From positions 62,001 to 126,000 of the forward strand of contig NZ_JAJADQ010000002.1 of NCBI RefSeq assembly GCF_020447315.1: 64,000 nt of DNA. Direction: 5' to 3'. Below, piece after piece: positions 34,591 through 42,638 of the stretch (its first letter is position 1; each line of letters opens with the position of its first letter). The translations under genes and the position numbers were made by a program. Source of the DNA: Hymenobacter nitidus. GTDB taxonomy: Bacteria; Bacteroidota; Bacteroidia; Cytophagales; Hymenobacteraceae. The notes beneath the pieces are model-generated. The model saw only the letters and a program-made list of their open reading frames with translations. It had not been told where the DNA came from and made no database searches.

Positions 34591-34929
34591 TTAATCTTTA
34601 GACTGGAAATAATAAGGTGGGTTTGGGTTCACTAGCTCCTCAGTTTCCCACCCCATTTGATTCTTTATGTCTTCCGGCAGATAGTCCCAAAGCATCTTGT
34701 ATTGCATTCTGTAAATTAATGAGTAAGCTCCAGTATTCACATTGCCCATATACTTGACTACATCGTCCAGGGAAGGGTAGTGCATAGGCTGGTGGAAGAA
34801 TCTATTGAGTTCTTCGATTGTCTTGACCACGAAAACCAAATCATGCAAGCTGATTTCGACTTTTCTATCCTTGTTAATTTTGTCAAGCCCGTACAAGACC
34901 TGATCCTCGACTGAAGTGTATTCCTGCAT
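34591..34929 (-). CDS. Hypothetical protein, AT-rich gene
   Basis: 112 residues from the ATG at 34929 (MQEYTSVEDQVLYGLDKI). Soluble, helical sequence with many aromatic residues near the C-terminus (QYKMLWDYLPEDIKNQMGW). The codons are visibly AT-richer than those of the neighbours, which suggests acquisition from elsewhere. No family recognised. The start lies 20 nt after the GH2-like gene stop. Confidence 0.6.
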   Translation of the reverse strand: MQEYTSVEDQVLYGLDKINKDRKVEISLHDLVFVVKTIEELNRFFHQPMHYPSLDDVVKYMGNVNTGAYSLIYRMQYKMLWDYLPEDIKNQMGWETEELVNPNPPYYFQSKD

Positions 34930-34948
34930 ATAATGTGTTTTTGAAGCC

Positions 34949-36223
34949 TTACTTCCCCTGCACGTAAAACGGAATATTGGCCGTGGCCACGTTGTCCTTG
35001 CCGTCATAGGCATACACAAACAGCCGGTACGCGCCTGCCTTCGTTGGGGCTTTTAGCGTCGTCTGGCCCTTGGCGCCGGCTGGTACCAGGCCGGGAATAG
35101 GAGCGGGGCGGCTTTCCCGGTCGCCGCCGGTTTTCAGGTCGGTGCTTTCCGGCAGCAGCTCGTAGCGGTAAGTGAGCGGGTCTTGGTCGGGGTCCGATAC
35201 GGCGGCGGCCACCGGCACGCTCTGATCGGGTTGCAGCTGCACGTTGTCGGTGGCTTTTTTGCCATTCAGCGTAAACGAGGCCAGGTGCGGGGCCCGGTTC
35301 CGGGGCCACTTACCGCTCCAGAGGTACTGCATCACGTCCACGACTTCCGACTCTTTGCCGTCCTCAGTGAAGATGCCGTACCAAGTGGGCGTGCGTTCCT
35401 GCTTCTGGCCCCACAAGAACACGTAGGTGCCCAGGCACTGGGTTTTGTCTTTGGCTACCGAGGCCTCGTAGCGGCTCTGATACACGGCTGCTTTCTGGCT
35501 GCTGGTTTCCTCCACCGAGGCTTTCCAAGGCGTCACGGGGCTTTCCCAGTGGCCGGTGGGGCCCCACTCGGCTACCACGTAGGGCCCCCGCCAGCCGGTT
35601 TGGCGCACCTGCTGCGGAATTTCGGCCAGGCCGGCGTAGGTGTTGATGCTCAGAATATCCACGGCCGGGCACCTGGCCTTGATGTAGTCGGCTTCCTTCT
35701 GATTGAGGCCGGCCAGCACAGTGCTGGTGGGGTGGTAGGGGTCCACTTCGTGAATCATCTGGGCAATCTGCTGCACGGCGTCCCAGACCTTGGGGTTCGT
35801 GTATTCCAGGTTCAGCTCGTTGCCAATGCCCCAGAACAGCACCGCCGGATGGTCCTTGTACTTGAGCACCTCGGCCTTCACCTTCTGCAGCTGGACGGCC
35901 ACGGCCTCGGCGTTGTTGTAGTCGAAGCCGTGCCGCTCCCGGGCCACGTCGAGCCCCAGCATCACCGTGAGGCCATTCTTCTGCGCTTCGGCCAGCACTT
36001 TATCGGCATTTTCGGTGCTCCAGGTCCGGATGGAGTTGCCGCCGTAGGCCTTCACCCGCTCGGGAAACTGCCCGCCGCCCGCGCCCCGGATGAAGTAGGG
36101 CTGGCCACCGCGCCGTAGCTCGTAGCGGCCATCAGTTTGCTTTACCTCGACTTTCACCGCAGTGGTTTGGGCCTGGGCCGCGGTGGATAAGGCAATGAAA
36201 GAGAGCAGGAGGTAGAGTTTCAT
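34949..36223 (-). CDS. Secreted GH2-like TIM-barrel glycoside hydrolase
   Basis: 424 residues with a signal peptide (MKLYLLLSFIALSTAAQAQ). A short beta domain (DGRYELRRGGQPYFIRGAGG) precedes a TIM barrel with GGNSIRTW, the acid/base Glu in GIGNELNLE and a likely nucleophile Glu in VVAEWGPTGHWE. The last 110 residues form a Fn3- or cadherin-like domain (DPDQDPLTYRYELLPEST). The layout fits a reduced GH2/GH5-like hydrolase that lacks the jelly-roll domains of full GH2. The substrate is unknown. It lies near GH92, GH43 and GH13 genes. Confidence 0.8.
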   Translation of the reverse strand: MKLYLLLSFIALSTAAQAQTTAVKVEVKQTDGRYELRRGGQPYFIRGAGGGQFPERVKAYGGNSIRTWSTENADKVLAEAQKNGLTVMLGLDVARERHGFDYNNAEAVAVQLQKVKAEVLKYKDHPAVLFWGIGNELNLEYTNPKVWDAVQQIAQMIHEVDPYHPTSTVLAGLNQKEADYIKARCPAVDILSINTYAGLAEIPQQVRQTGWRGPYVVAEWGPTGHWESPVTPWKASVEETSSQKAAVYQSRYEASVAKDKTQCLGTYVFLWGQKQERTPTWYGIFTEDGKESEVVDVMQYLWSGKWPRNRAPHLASFTLNGKKATDNVQLQPDQSVPVAAAVSDPDQDPLTYRYELLPESTDLKTGGDRESRPAPIPGLVPAGAKGQTTLKAPTKAGAYRLFVYAYDGKDNVATANIPFYVQGK

Positions 36224-36406
36224 AGAATAAAGTGCCGGTTAGAAGTAAGGGCCTAAAGCTAAGGCGAGTTTAGCACCTTCCGGCCAGGAACGAAAGCAAA
36301 CCGGTGGACTTGAACCGGCTCCGATGACTGCCAGCGCCCATCAGCCGGAGCAACCACGCCGGCCCGCGCTGCGTAACAGAACCTCCACCATATTCCCTTG
36401 TCAATC

Positions 36407-36643
36407 ATGAGCATCTTTGGTTCTGACCGCTCGAGCGGTACTCTAGGTGGCCTGTTATCGGGCCTGTTTGGCGGTAGAAATGCCGTAAACCCCACTACTG
36501 GCAATTATGGTAATGTGGCCCGCTCCGGCGGTTCCGGCCGCAAGCTGGTTACCGGCGCGCTGCTGGCTGCCGGCGCGGCCTACCTCTACAATCGCAACAA
36601 GAATAAGGGCACCTCGGCGCCCAGCTTCAATCCGAATCTGTAA
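36407..36643 (+). CDS. Small Gly-rich membrane protein
   Basis: 78 residues from the ATG at 36407. The N-terminal half is Gly/Ser-rich (SSGTLGGLLSGLFGG). A short hydrophobic segment (LVTGALLAAGAAYLY) is flanked by basic residues (GRK and NRNKNK), so it may span the membrane once. No family recognised. A long hairpin (36659-36717) follows the stop codon. Confidence 0.5.
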   Translation: MSIFGSDRSSGTLGGLLSGLFGGRNAVNPTTGNYGNVARSGGSGRKLVTGALLAAGAAYLYNRNKNKGTSAPSFNPNL

Positions 36644-36658
36644 GCTACCGGCTTACGA

Positions 36659-36717
36659 CTCACGACAAAGCCCCACCTCTAGCCATTACGGGCTCGGGAG
36701 TGGGGCTTTGTCGTGAG
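36659..36717. terminator. 18-bp hairpin after the small membrane gene
   Basis: CTCACGACAAAGCCCCAC (36659-36676) pairs perfectly with 36700-36717, with a loop of about 23 nt. No T-run follows, so it may be a repeat-like structured element rather than a classical terminator. Confidence 0.6.
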
Positions 36718-36775
36718 CCGGGGTGCGCGCCGGGACAAGGTTTAGCGCGGTGTACTTCGCGTCAGTAGTGCGGCG

Positions 36776-37399
36776 TCAGGCGGTTTTTTTACACGTAACC
36801 AGAAAGAACGGGTAGTTCTCCTGGACTTCCGCAACGTCAACCAAGCCCGCGTTGCCAAACTCGGCTTGAAGTGAGGCGCGGTCATAAAAGAAGATGTTCA
36901 CCCCGCCGAATAGCTCATACCGGTCCGGGCTAATCAGCGTGCCGGTGCCATACGTAGCGGCGGCTTTTGAAATGACGGTGAACACCATGTGGCCATTGGC
37001 TGTCAACTGGTTATAGCAGTCCTGAATGAGCTTCGCCCGTTCGGGGGCCGCCAGTAAGTAGAGCAGGCCGTAGCAAAATATCCCGTCGTAGAGTTCGGTG
37101 TCAAAGGGCATATCCGTCACCGGGCCCTGATGGATGGTCATCCCAGGGCCATAATGTTTGTGGGCCATTGCAATGGCGGTCGGGGATATTTCAATGCCGG
37201 TCACCGCCATTCCCGCCTCCCGGAAAAGCTGCGCGTTGCGCCCGTAGCCAATACCCGGAATCAGTACCCGCTGCACCGCGTGCTGCACAAACAAGTCCCG
37301 GGCCAGCACGGCGGAATGGGCGGGCGCGAAGCCCCACATTTCCTGCTTGTCGGCAAAGGCGGCTTCCCAGAATTCGGGTTTTTTGGGGTGGTTGGGCAT
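36776..37399 (-). CDS. SAM-dependent methyltransferase
   Basis: 207 residues of the class I methyltransferase fold. The SAM-binding loop reads VLIPGIGYGRNAQLFREAG, with IPGIGYG in place of the usual LDLGCG. Other motifs are VTGIEISPTAIAMA and YDGIFCYGLLYLL. The substrate is not known; the overall pattern resembles thiopurine- or tellurite-type small-molecule methyltransferases. It is followed on the same strand by no obvious partner. Confidence 0.8.
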   Translation of the reverse strand: MPNHPKKPEFWEAAFADKQEMWGFAPAHSAVLARDLFVQHAVQRVLIPGIGYGRNAQLFREAGMAVTGIEISPTAIAMAHKHYGPGMTIHQGPVTDMPFDTELYDGIFCYGLLYLLAAPERAKLIQDCYNQLTANGHMVFTVISKAAATYGTGTLISPDRYELFGGVNIFFYDRASLQAEFGNAGLVDVAEVQENYPFFLVTCKKTA

Positions 37400-37432
37400 C
37401 GTATTATCGATGTTTTTTTAAAAGAGTGGCTC

Positions 37433-37927
37433 CTAATGCCGGACCTTAATCCGGCCGGCAGAATTAACGGCTACCTGGGCTTTTTCGCAGATATCGGAGT
37501 CAGGCACGCAGGCTTCAACGCTGAACAGGAATTCCCCGTTTTGCCGGGTCGTAAACGCGGTGCTGGCCAGTACCAGCTCCGGGTCCCGGCCCCGGAAAAG
37601 GGCGTTGGTAAAGGCGGCCTGGGTTAGGGGCTGACCATCCTTATAAATTGTAACCTGCGAAACCACTTGGTGGGCGTGAATCAGCAGCGGCCCCGTGTCG
37701 TCGGTGGCCTTATACGTAGCCGCGCTGTCGTTCAGGCTGCGCGTCGTAATCGTGACCCGGTACAAGTCCGGGGCGCGAAAAACGGTATCGTGGCGGGTTA
37801 TGGTAGTGTCCAGGGGCCAATACTCCTCCCGAATAGCGACGGGCTGCTTCCGTAGCGAATCCTGGGCCGAGCAGCTGTCCAGCAAGGGTATAAGAAATAG
37901 CAAATAGCAAAGCTTAAGCATCCGCAT
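37433..37927 (-). CDS. Lipoprotein of unknown function
   Basis: 164 residues with a lipoprotein signal (LLFLIPLLDSC, Cys at residue 19). The mature part is beta-rich (YRVTITTRSLNDSAATYKA) and has two Cys in VEACVPDSDICEKAQ that could bond. It has no recognised family. It is 33 nt upstream of the methyltransferase gene on the same strand. Confidence 0.6.
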   Translation of the reverse strand: MRMLKLCYLLFLIPLLDSCSAQDSLRKQPVAIREEYWPLDTTITRHDTVFRAPDLYRVTITTRSLNDSAATYKATDDTGPLLIHAHQVVSQVTIYKDGQPLTQAAFTNALFRGRDPELVLASTAFTTRQNGEFLFSVEACVPDSDICEKAQVAVNSAGRIKVRH

Positions 37928-38012
37928 AGGTAAGGTATAACGAGGATAAGCAAGTTAGGAAGCTTCTTCACTGGCGCGAAATGCTTAACCCACGCCAGTG
38001 AGGAATTAGCAA

Positions 38013-38357
38013 CTATTGCGGCTGATGCCTGATTATATACTTTTCCTCCCCATCGTGAATAGTATACGAATAGTGCCTGTCACTGTACTCAACATCAACC
38101 ACATGGTCATTGCTGATTCGGTAGAATGACTCAATGTCAATAGTGTTCAAATCACTATTCACTCGCAGTAATGAGCTACCATCATATTCGTATTCAACAA
38201 GCGTGACATTTGCGCCTTGAAACCTTGCAAACCCCTTTCCTGAGAAACCAGTGATATAGAATGGATCTTTTAGCTTAGTCGCATATTTATAATTGAGAGT
38301 ATTAAAGACCCAAATGCCAGATACGGCTACAGCAACCACTAAAAGGAATTTCCTCAT
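38013..38357 (-). CDS. Hypothetical membrane-anchored protein, AT-rich gene
   Basis: 114 residues with a single N-terminal hydrophobic helix (FLLVVAVAVSGIWVFNTL) that could be a signal anchor. The rest is beta-like with many Tyr and Asp (HYSYTIHDGEEKYIIRH). The gene is clearly AT-richer than its neighbours. No family recognised. It lies between two GC-rich exported-protein genes. Confidence 0.55.
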   Translation of the reverse strand: MRKFLLVVAVAVSGIWVFNTLNYKYATKLKDPFYITGFSGKGFARFQGANVTLVEYEYDGSSLLRVNSDLNTIDIESFYRISNDHVVDVEYSDRHYSYTIHDGEEKYIIRHQPQ

Positions 38358-38392
38358 CTCTCGATTCTCCTTACCTACAGGTTTAAACGTAT

Positions 38393-40690
38393 CTATTGCG
38401 GTTTGCCCGCCATCATAAATACCAGCTCCCCGCCATTCACAATATCCTGGTGATTCAAAAACGGCCGGGTCAGCTTCTGCCCATTTAGGCGCGCTTCCTT
38501 CACGTACACGTTTTTGTCGCTCTGGTTCTTGACCCGAATGGTGAAGGTCTTGCCGTTTTCGAGCGTCATCGTGGCGCCGTGGATGGCGGGGCTGCCCAGG
38601 GCGTACTCCGCCGAGCCGGGGGCCACAGGGTAGAAGCCCAGGGCCGAGAAGACGTACCAGGCCGACATCTGCCCGCAGTCGTCGTTGCCGCCGAGGCCGT
38701 CGGGGGTGGGGCGGTACATCTTGGGCAGAATCATGCGCACCCGCTGCTGGGTTTTCCAGGGCTGGTCGGTCCAGTTGTAGAGGTAGGCCGCGTGGTGGGC
38801 GGGCTCGTTGCCGTGCACGTAGTTGCCGATGATACCCTCGCGGGTGATGTCCTCGGTTTCGGCGAAGAACTTATCGGGCAGGTGCATGGTAAAGAGCGAG
38901 TCGAGGTGCTCGGTGAAGCGCTTCGAGCCGCCCATGAGCTGAATCAGCGCCTTGGGGTCCTGGGGCACGTAGAGGCTGTAGTTCCAGGCGTTGCCCTCGA
39001 TGTAGCCCTGGTTGTGGGTGCTGAGCACGTCGAACTCCTTCCGGAAGGTGCCGTCGGCCAGCTTGGGGCGCATGAAGCCTACGCGGGCGTCGTACACGTT
39101 CTTATAGCTCAAGGCCCGTTTACTGAACTCCTCATAGATGTCCTGCCGGCCCAGCTTTTGGGCCATTTGGGCGATGCACCAGTCGTCGTAGGCGTATTCC
39201 AGGGTCTTGCTCACCGACGACGAGTTCTTGTCCTCGGGCACGAATCCCAGCTGCATGTAGTAGCCCAGGCCGTCGTAGGGCTTATAGCGGGCGGTGGCCA
39301 CGCAGGCGTCCAGGGCCCTGTTGGCGTCGAAGGTGGCGTTGCCCTTGAGCACGGCATCGGCAATGACCGACACCGAGTGGTAGCCAATCATGCACCAGTT
39401 TTCATTGGCTTGGTGGCTCCAGACGGGCAGCATGTGCTCGGGGCTTTGGCTGTAGTGGGCCAGCATGCTCTGCACCATGTCGGCGTTGCGCCGGGGCTGC
39501 ACCAGGTTGAAGAGCGGGTGCAGGGCGCGGTAGGTGTCCCAGAGCGAGAAGGTGGTATAGTTGGTAAAGCCCTCGGCGCGGTGGTTGTTCTGGTCGATGC
39601 CGCGGTACTGCCCGTCGGCGTCCTGGTACACGGTGGGACCCAAAAAGGTGTGATAGAGGGCCGTGTAGAAGTTGATTTTGTCGTCCTTCTTTGGGCTCTG
39701 AATCGTGACTTTGCTCAGCTCCTGCTGCCACAAGGCCTGACTCTGGGCGCGGGTCTGCTCGAAGTTCCAGCCCGGCAGCTCAGCCCGCATATTGGCCACC
39801 GCGCCCTCCTGACTGACGGGCGAGAGGGCCATCTTCACCTTGATTTTCTCGCCCTCCTGGGTGTTGAAGTCGAAGTAGGCCCGGAGTTGTTCGCCGGCCA
39901 TTTCGGGGAAGTTCTTGCTCTGGTCGAACTTGCCCCAGAAGCCCCGGTACACCTGCTTCTTGGCGTAGTTGCGGTAGCCATACTGCTTAAACGGCTTGGA
40001 AAAGGCCATAGCGAAATACAGCGTGCGGGTGCGGGCCCAGCCGTTGGTTTGTCGGTAGCCGGTAATGAGCGAGTCGTTGACGACGCGCACGTAGGTCCAG
40101 GTGTTCTTGTCCTCGTAGTTGTAGATGCCCGCCATCAGATCCAGGATAACGTGGGCCTGGTCGGACTTCGGAAACGTGTACTGGTGCATGCCCACCCGCG
40201 TCGTAGCCGTCAGCTCCACCCCGATGTTGTGGTCATCGAGCTTGACCTTGTAATAGGCCGGCTCGGCGGTTTCGTTCTTGTGCGAGAAGCGGGAGCGGTA
40301 GCCGCTTTCAGGCTGCTGGGCGGTGCCGGGGTTAAGCTGCAAGGGGCCTGTGGTGGGCATCACCAGGAAGTCGCCGAGGTCGGAGTGGCCGGTGCCGCTG
40401 AAGTGGGTGTGGCTGAAGCCCACGATGGTGGGGTCGTCGTACTGGTAGCCGGCGCAGTAGCGGTACATGTCCGGGTTGTACTTGCCGTCCTTGGCGTAGA
40501 GCAGCGTGTCGGTATCGGGGGAGAGCTGCACCATGCCGAAGGGTACCGTGGCCCCGGGATAGGTGTGGCCCATCTTCTGCGTCCCGATAATGGGCCGGGC
40601 GTACTGCACCAGGTTTTCGGCGGGCGGGGCTTTTTGGGCCAGGGTTGCAAAGGAGGGGAGAAGAAGAAAGGAAAGGAGCGGGAGTTTCAT
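38393..40690 (-). CDS. GH92 alpha-mannosidase
   Basis: 765 residues with a signal peptide (LLSFLLLPSFATLAQKAP). The start of the mature protein, NLVQYARPIIGTQKMGHTYPGATVPFGMVQLSPDT, is typical of GH92. The catalytic region holds a Glu in YVHGNEPAHHAAYLYNW and the acid pair in GNDDCGQMSAWYVFSALGFYPV. GH92 enzymes are calcium-dependent exo-mannosidases that trim alpha-mannosides such as those in glycoproteins. No susC/susD or other polysaccharide-locus gene is adjacent. Length is usual for the family. Confidence 0.94.
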   Translation of the reverse strand: MKLPLLSFLLLPSFATLAQKAPPAENLVQYARPIIGTQKMGHTYPGATVPFGMVQLSPDTDTLLYAKDGKYNPDMYRYCAGYQYDDPTIVGFSHTHFSGTGHSDLGDFLVMPTTGPLQLNPGTAQQPESGYRSRFSHKNETAEPAYYKVKLDDHNIGVELTATTRVGMHQYTFPKSDQAHVILDLMAGIYNYEDKNTWTYVRVVNDSLITGYRQTNGWARTRTLYFAMAFSKPFKQYGYRNYAKKQVYRGFWGKFDQSKNFPEMAGEQLRAYFDFNTQEGEKIKVKMALSPVSQEGAVANMRAELPGWNFEQTRAQSQALWQQELSKVTIQSPKKDDKINFYTALYHTFLGPTVYQDADGQYRGIDQNNHRAEGFTNYTTFSLWDTYRALHPLFNLVQPRRNADMVQSMLAHYSQSPEHMLPVWSHQANENWCMIGYHSVSVIADAVLKGNATFDANRALDACVATARYKPYDGLGYYMQLGFVPEDKNSSSVSKTLEYAYDDWCIAQMAQKLGRQDIYEEFSKRALSYKNVYDARVGFMRPKLADGTFRKEFDVLSTHNQGYIEGNAWNYSLYVPQDPKALIQLMGGSKRFTEHLDSLFTMHLPDKFFAETEDITREGIIGNYVHGNEPAHHAAYLYNWTDQPWKTQQRVRMILPKMYRPTPDGLGGNDDCGQMSAWYVFSALGFYPVAPGSAEYALGSPAIHGATMTLENGKTFTIRVKNQSDKNVYVKEARLNGQKLTRPFLNHQDIVNGGELVFMMAGKPQ

Positions 40691-40751
40691 CAGCTTTGAT
40701 TCGAGCGAGCATTAAAATGGGCAGGGTAGAGAAGAGGATAAACTAGATAGG

Positions 40752-41318
40752 CTATCCTTGTTCATTCAGATCGTTTATTACCCGCCAGAATAACTCATCT
40801 TTAAGCAAGATCTGCTTATGCGTTTTTGGATCGTAGAAGATCAACGATTTGATTAAAATAGATACTCTTGAAATGGGTACTCTGTTAGATTCCATGCCAT
40901 AGTAACCCACTGTCTCATGATTGCCAATTATTATCTGACCTGTCGTGCTGGTTAACTTTCTGCTGGCAACAGGAGCATTGACAATCCTAACATCGGAGCA
41001 AATATTGTGGAGATGAGCATTGCCGCGACTGTATATAGAGAGTGTGGCAGAGAAGCGTCGCGAAGTTGCTGCTGAATTTACGGTTAGGCACCTGCCCACG
41101 TGTGGAAAAGAATCAATTTTTATAGCAAGCACATAGGTCTTTCCTATTCTTTTATAGAATGTATTGTAGCACCCTTTGCCCCCTAATGCTTTGAGTGTGT
41201 CCAGGCCAGCAAAGCACTCTATTCTCGATGAGCCCCTTTGTAGAAGTTGATGTTTCTGCTGGACTAGGCTATGAAAGGACGCGAAAAGGAGTGGGGCTAG
41301 CAGGAACGGTAGTTTCAT
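40752..41318 (-). CDS. Exported hypothetical protein, AT-rich gene
   Basis: 188 residues with an N-terminal hydrophobic segment (LPFLLAPLLFASFHSLV) that may be a signal peptide. Four Cys (IECFAGL, KGCYNTF, VGRCLTV, HNICSDV) might form disulphides. The C-terminus has ILIKSLIFYDPKTHKQILLKDELFW. The gene is AT-rich relative to GH92 upstream. No family recognised. Confidence 0.55.
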   Translation of the reverse strand: MKLPFLLAPLLFASFHSLVQQKHQLLQRGSSRIECFAGLDTLKALGGKGCYNTFYKRIGKTYVLAIKIDSFPHVGRCLTVNSAATSRRFSATLSIYSRGNAHLHNICSDVRIVNAPVASRKLTSTTGQIIIGNHETVGYYGMESNRVPISRVSILIKSLIFYDPKTHKQILLKDELFWRVINDLNEQG

Positions 41319-41400
41319 CAGCTTCGGAGTTGAAGCCGGGAAGGTAGGAAAGGAAGGCGGAATGGTTAGCTTTAGCTTAGCTAAACCGTTTTAGGAAGTT

Positions 41401-41847
41401 TTATTCCTCGAAGTAAGGGTCGTAGAGCCGCATCGTTTTGGGCCTGAACCAGCTAGGCAAAAGGCCATAATGGAAAGTATAGGTAGCTAGTAAAATGTTG
41501 TCAGCAGGAATGAAATACAAGGTTGTTCTATTGCCTTTATAGTTAACGCTAATGCTACTGCCAAAGATCATCAGGAGCAATTCCTTGAATTGCTCTCTGT
41601 TGTTGCTGATAAAGTCGTAGCCCACATCCGGCATTTCGCTGGTTCTGTCAATCCAGAAACTGACGCCATCCGGGCTAAGCTCAAAAGCCAGCTTTACTCT
41701 GTTACGCTTAGGAACGGAGCAGAACCGCCTGAATTCATTTAGCTCCCAGTCCAACGTAAAATCCGGATTATGCAGCAGGGGTTTTTGGCCGAGCGTTAAA
41801 AAGACCTCATCAAAAAGTGAAATTAGGTCTGCTACATTGGGACCCAT
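41401..41847 (-). CDS. Hypothetical protein, AT-rich gene
   Basis: 148 residues with no signal peptide or membrane segment. It has a mixed alpha/beta sequence with several Phe and Trp (WIDRTSEMPDVGYDFISNN) and ends KTMRLYDPYFEE. No family recognised. Its base composition is AT-rich like that of the neighbouring 40752-41318 gene. Confidence 0.55.
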   Translation of the reverse strand: MGPNVADLISLFDEVFLTLGQKPLLHNPDFTLDWELNEFRRFCSVPKRNRVKLAFELSPDGVSFWIDRTSEMPDVGYDFISNNREQFKELLLMIFGSSISVNYKGNRTTLYFIPADNILLATYTFHYGLLPSWFRPKTMRLYDPYFEE

Positions 41848-41958
41848 ACAACGGGTTTAAGTGTAAGAAATATAATTATTAGAAGTAGCAGGGGTAGCAG
41901 CCTCAAGCGGAGCGTTGAATCTGGTGAGAGATGAATAATTGCTAGTATGCCGGCTGCC

Positions 41959-42312
41959 TCACCACTCCCGCGTGGCTATCAGTTCCTCTATATCGGCCTC
42001 AAACCCATACGCCTTGGCCACAAAGTCGAAATCGGTGCCGATACACTCCCGGGCGGCGGTTCCAATCTCACTGTCGGCCTCCCAGAAATCCTCCTGCAAG
42101 TCGTTGAATTCGTCGGTGGCGGCGTGAGTCAGGGCATACAACGCTTCCAGGTCCTGGGGCTGTTGTTGCTCGATATCATCGCATAGCTTAACCAGAATGA
42201 CCTTGCCTTTGTCGACTAAGTTGTTGGGAAAATAAGAGTCCTGGTACATTTCCGCCAGAAAGGAATAGTTTCGGATGGCTTCGTTCTGAAGCTGGATTTG
42301 CTGCTTTGCCAT
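41959..42312 (-). CDS. DUF5713 family protein
   Basis: 117 residues. The sequence NYSFLAEMYQDSYFPNNLVDKGKVILVKLCD, followed by ALTHAATDEFNDLQEDFWEADSEI and ARECIGTDFDFVAKAYGF, fits my memory of the DUF5713 family. The protein is acidic and helical, with no signal. The function is unknown. The start faces the region of GTTTAC repeats upstream of the lactonase gene. Confidence 0.7.
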   Translation of the reverse strand: MAKQQIQLQNEAIRNYSFLAEMYQDSYFPNNLVDKGKVILVKLCDDIEQQQPQDLEALYALTHAATDEFNDLQEDFWEADSEIGTAARECIGTDFDFVAKAYGFEADIEELIATREW

Positions 42313-42372
42313 GCTTTTGTTGTTGCACTTAAAGGTAAATTGGTAGTCATTGATATAATAAATGCGTATGTT

Positions 42373-42508
42373 GTTTACCCGGCTTGGTGTATGGTGTACT
42401 ATACGTTGAGCGAGTGTTTACCCGTGGGGTAAACAAAAAACCATATTAGCTATAAGTGTTTACTTAAATGGGTCAATAGATTATTAAAAAACGCTCTATA
42501 TGTTTACC
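42373..42508. promoter_or_regulatory. Phased GTTTAC sites between the DUF5713 and lactonase genes
   Basis: Four GTTTAC words on the + strand start at 42373, 42416, 42458 and 42502, spaced 43, 42 and 44 bp. The second is part of a perfect palindrome, GTTTACCC GTG GGGTAAAC (42416-42434). Spacing of about four helical turns places all sites on one face of the DNA. It looks like a multi-site operator for a DNA-binding protein, between two divergent genes. Confidence 0.6.
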
Positions 42509-42638
42509 AAATAATGGCATTAGTTTGAGGCTTTGCTAAGTGGTTACGAAAGGCAAAGTAGGCATCTGGCGCGGCTTGCTTACCTTGAGCCGGTCACTTT
42601 TTCTACTCTCGACGGTGCCAACCGGCCCGGTGCTCCGC

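Noticed and set aside
38579..40699. 706-codon open frame on the + strand opposite GH92
   Set aside because: It is a shadow of the GH92 gene; its composition is Val/Gly/His-rich with no domain, as seen opposite other GC-rich genes (13040-15019, 17068-19020, 54588-56420).
42373..42508. Regularly spaced GTTTAC words as a CRISPR array
   Set aside because: The repeat unit is only 6-8 bp, far too short for CRISPR, and no cas genes are present.
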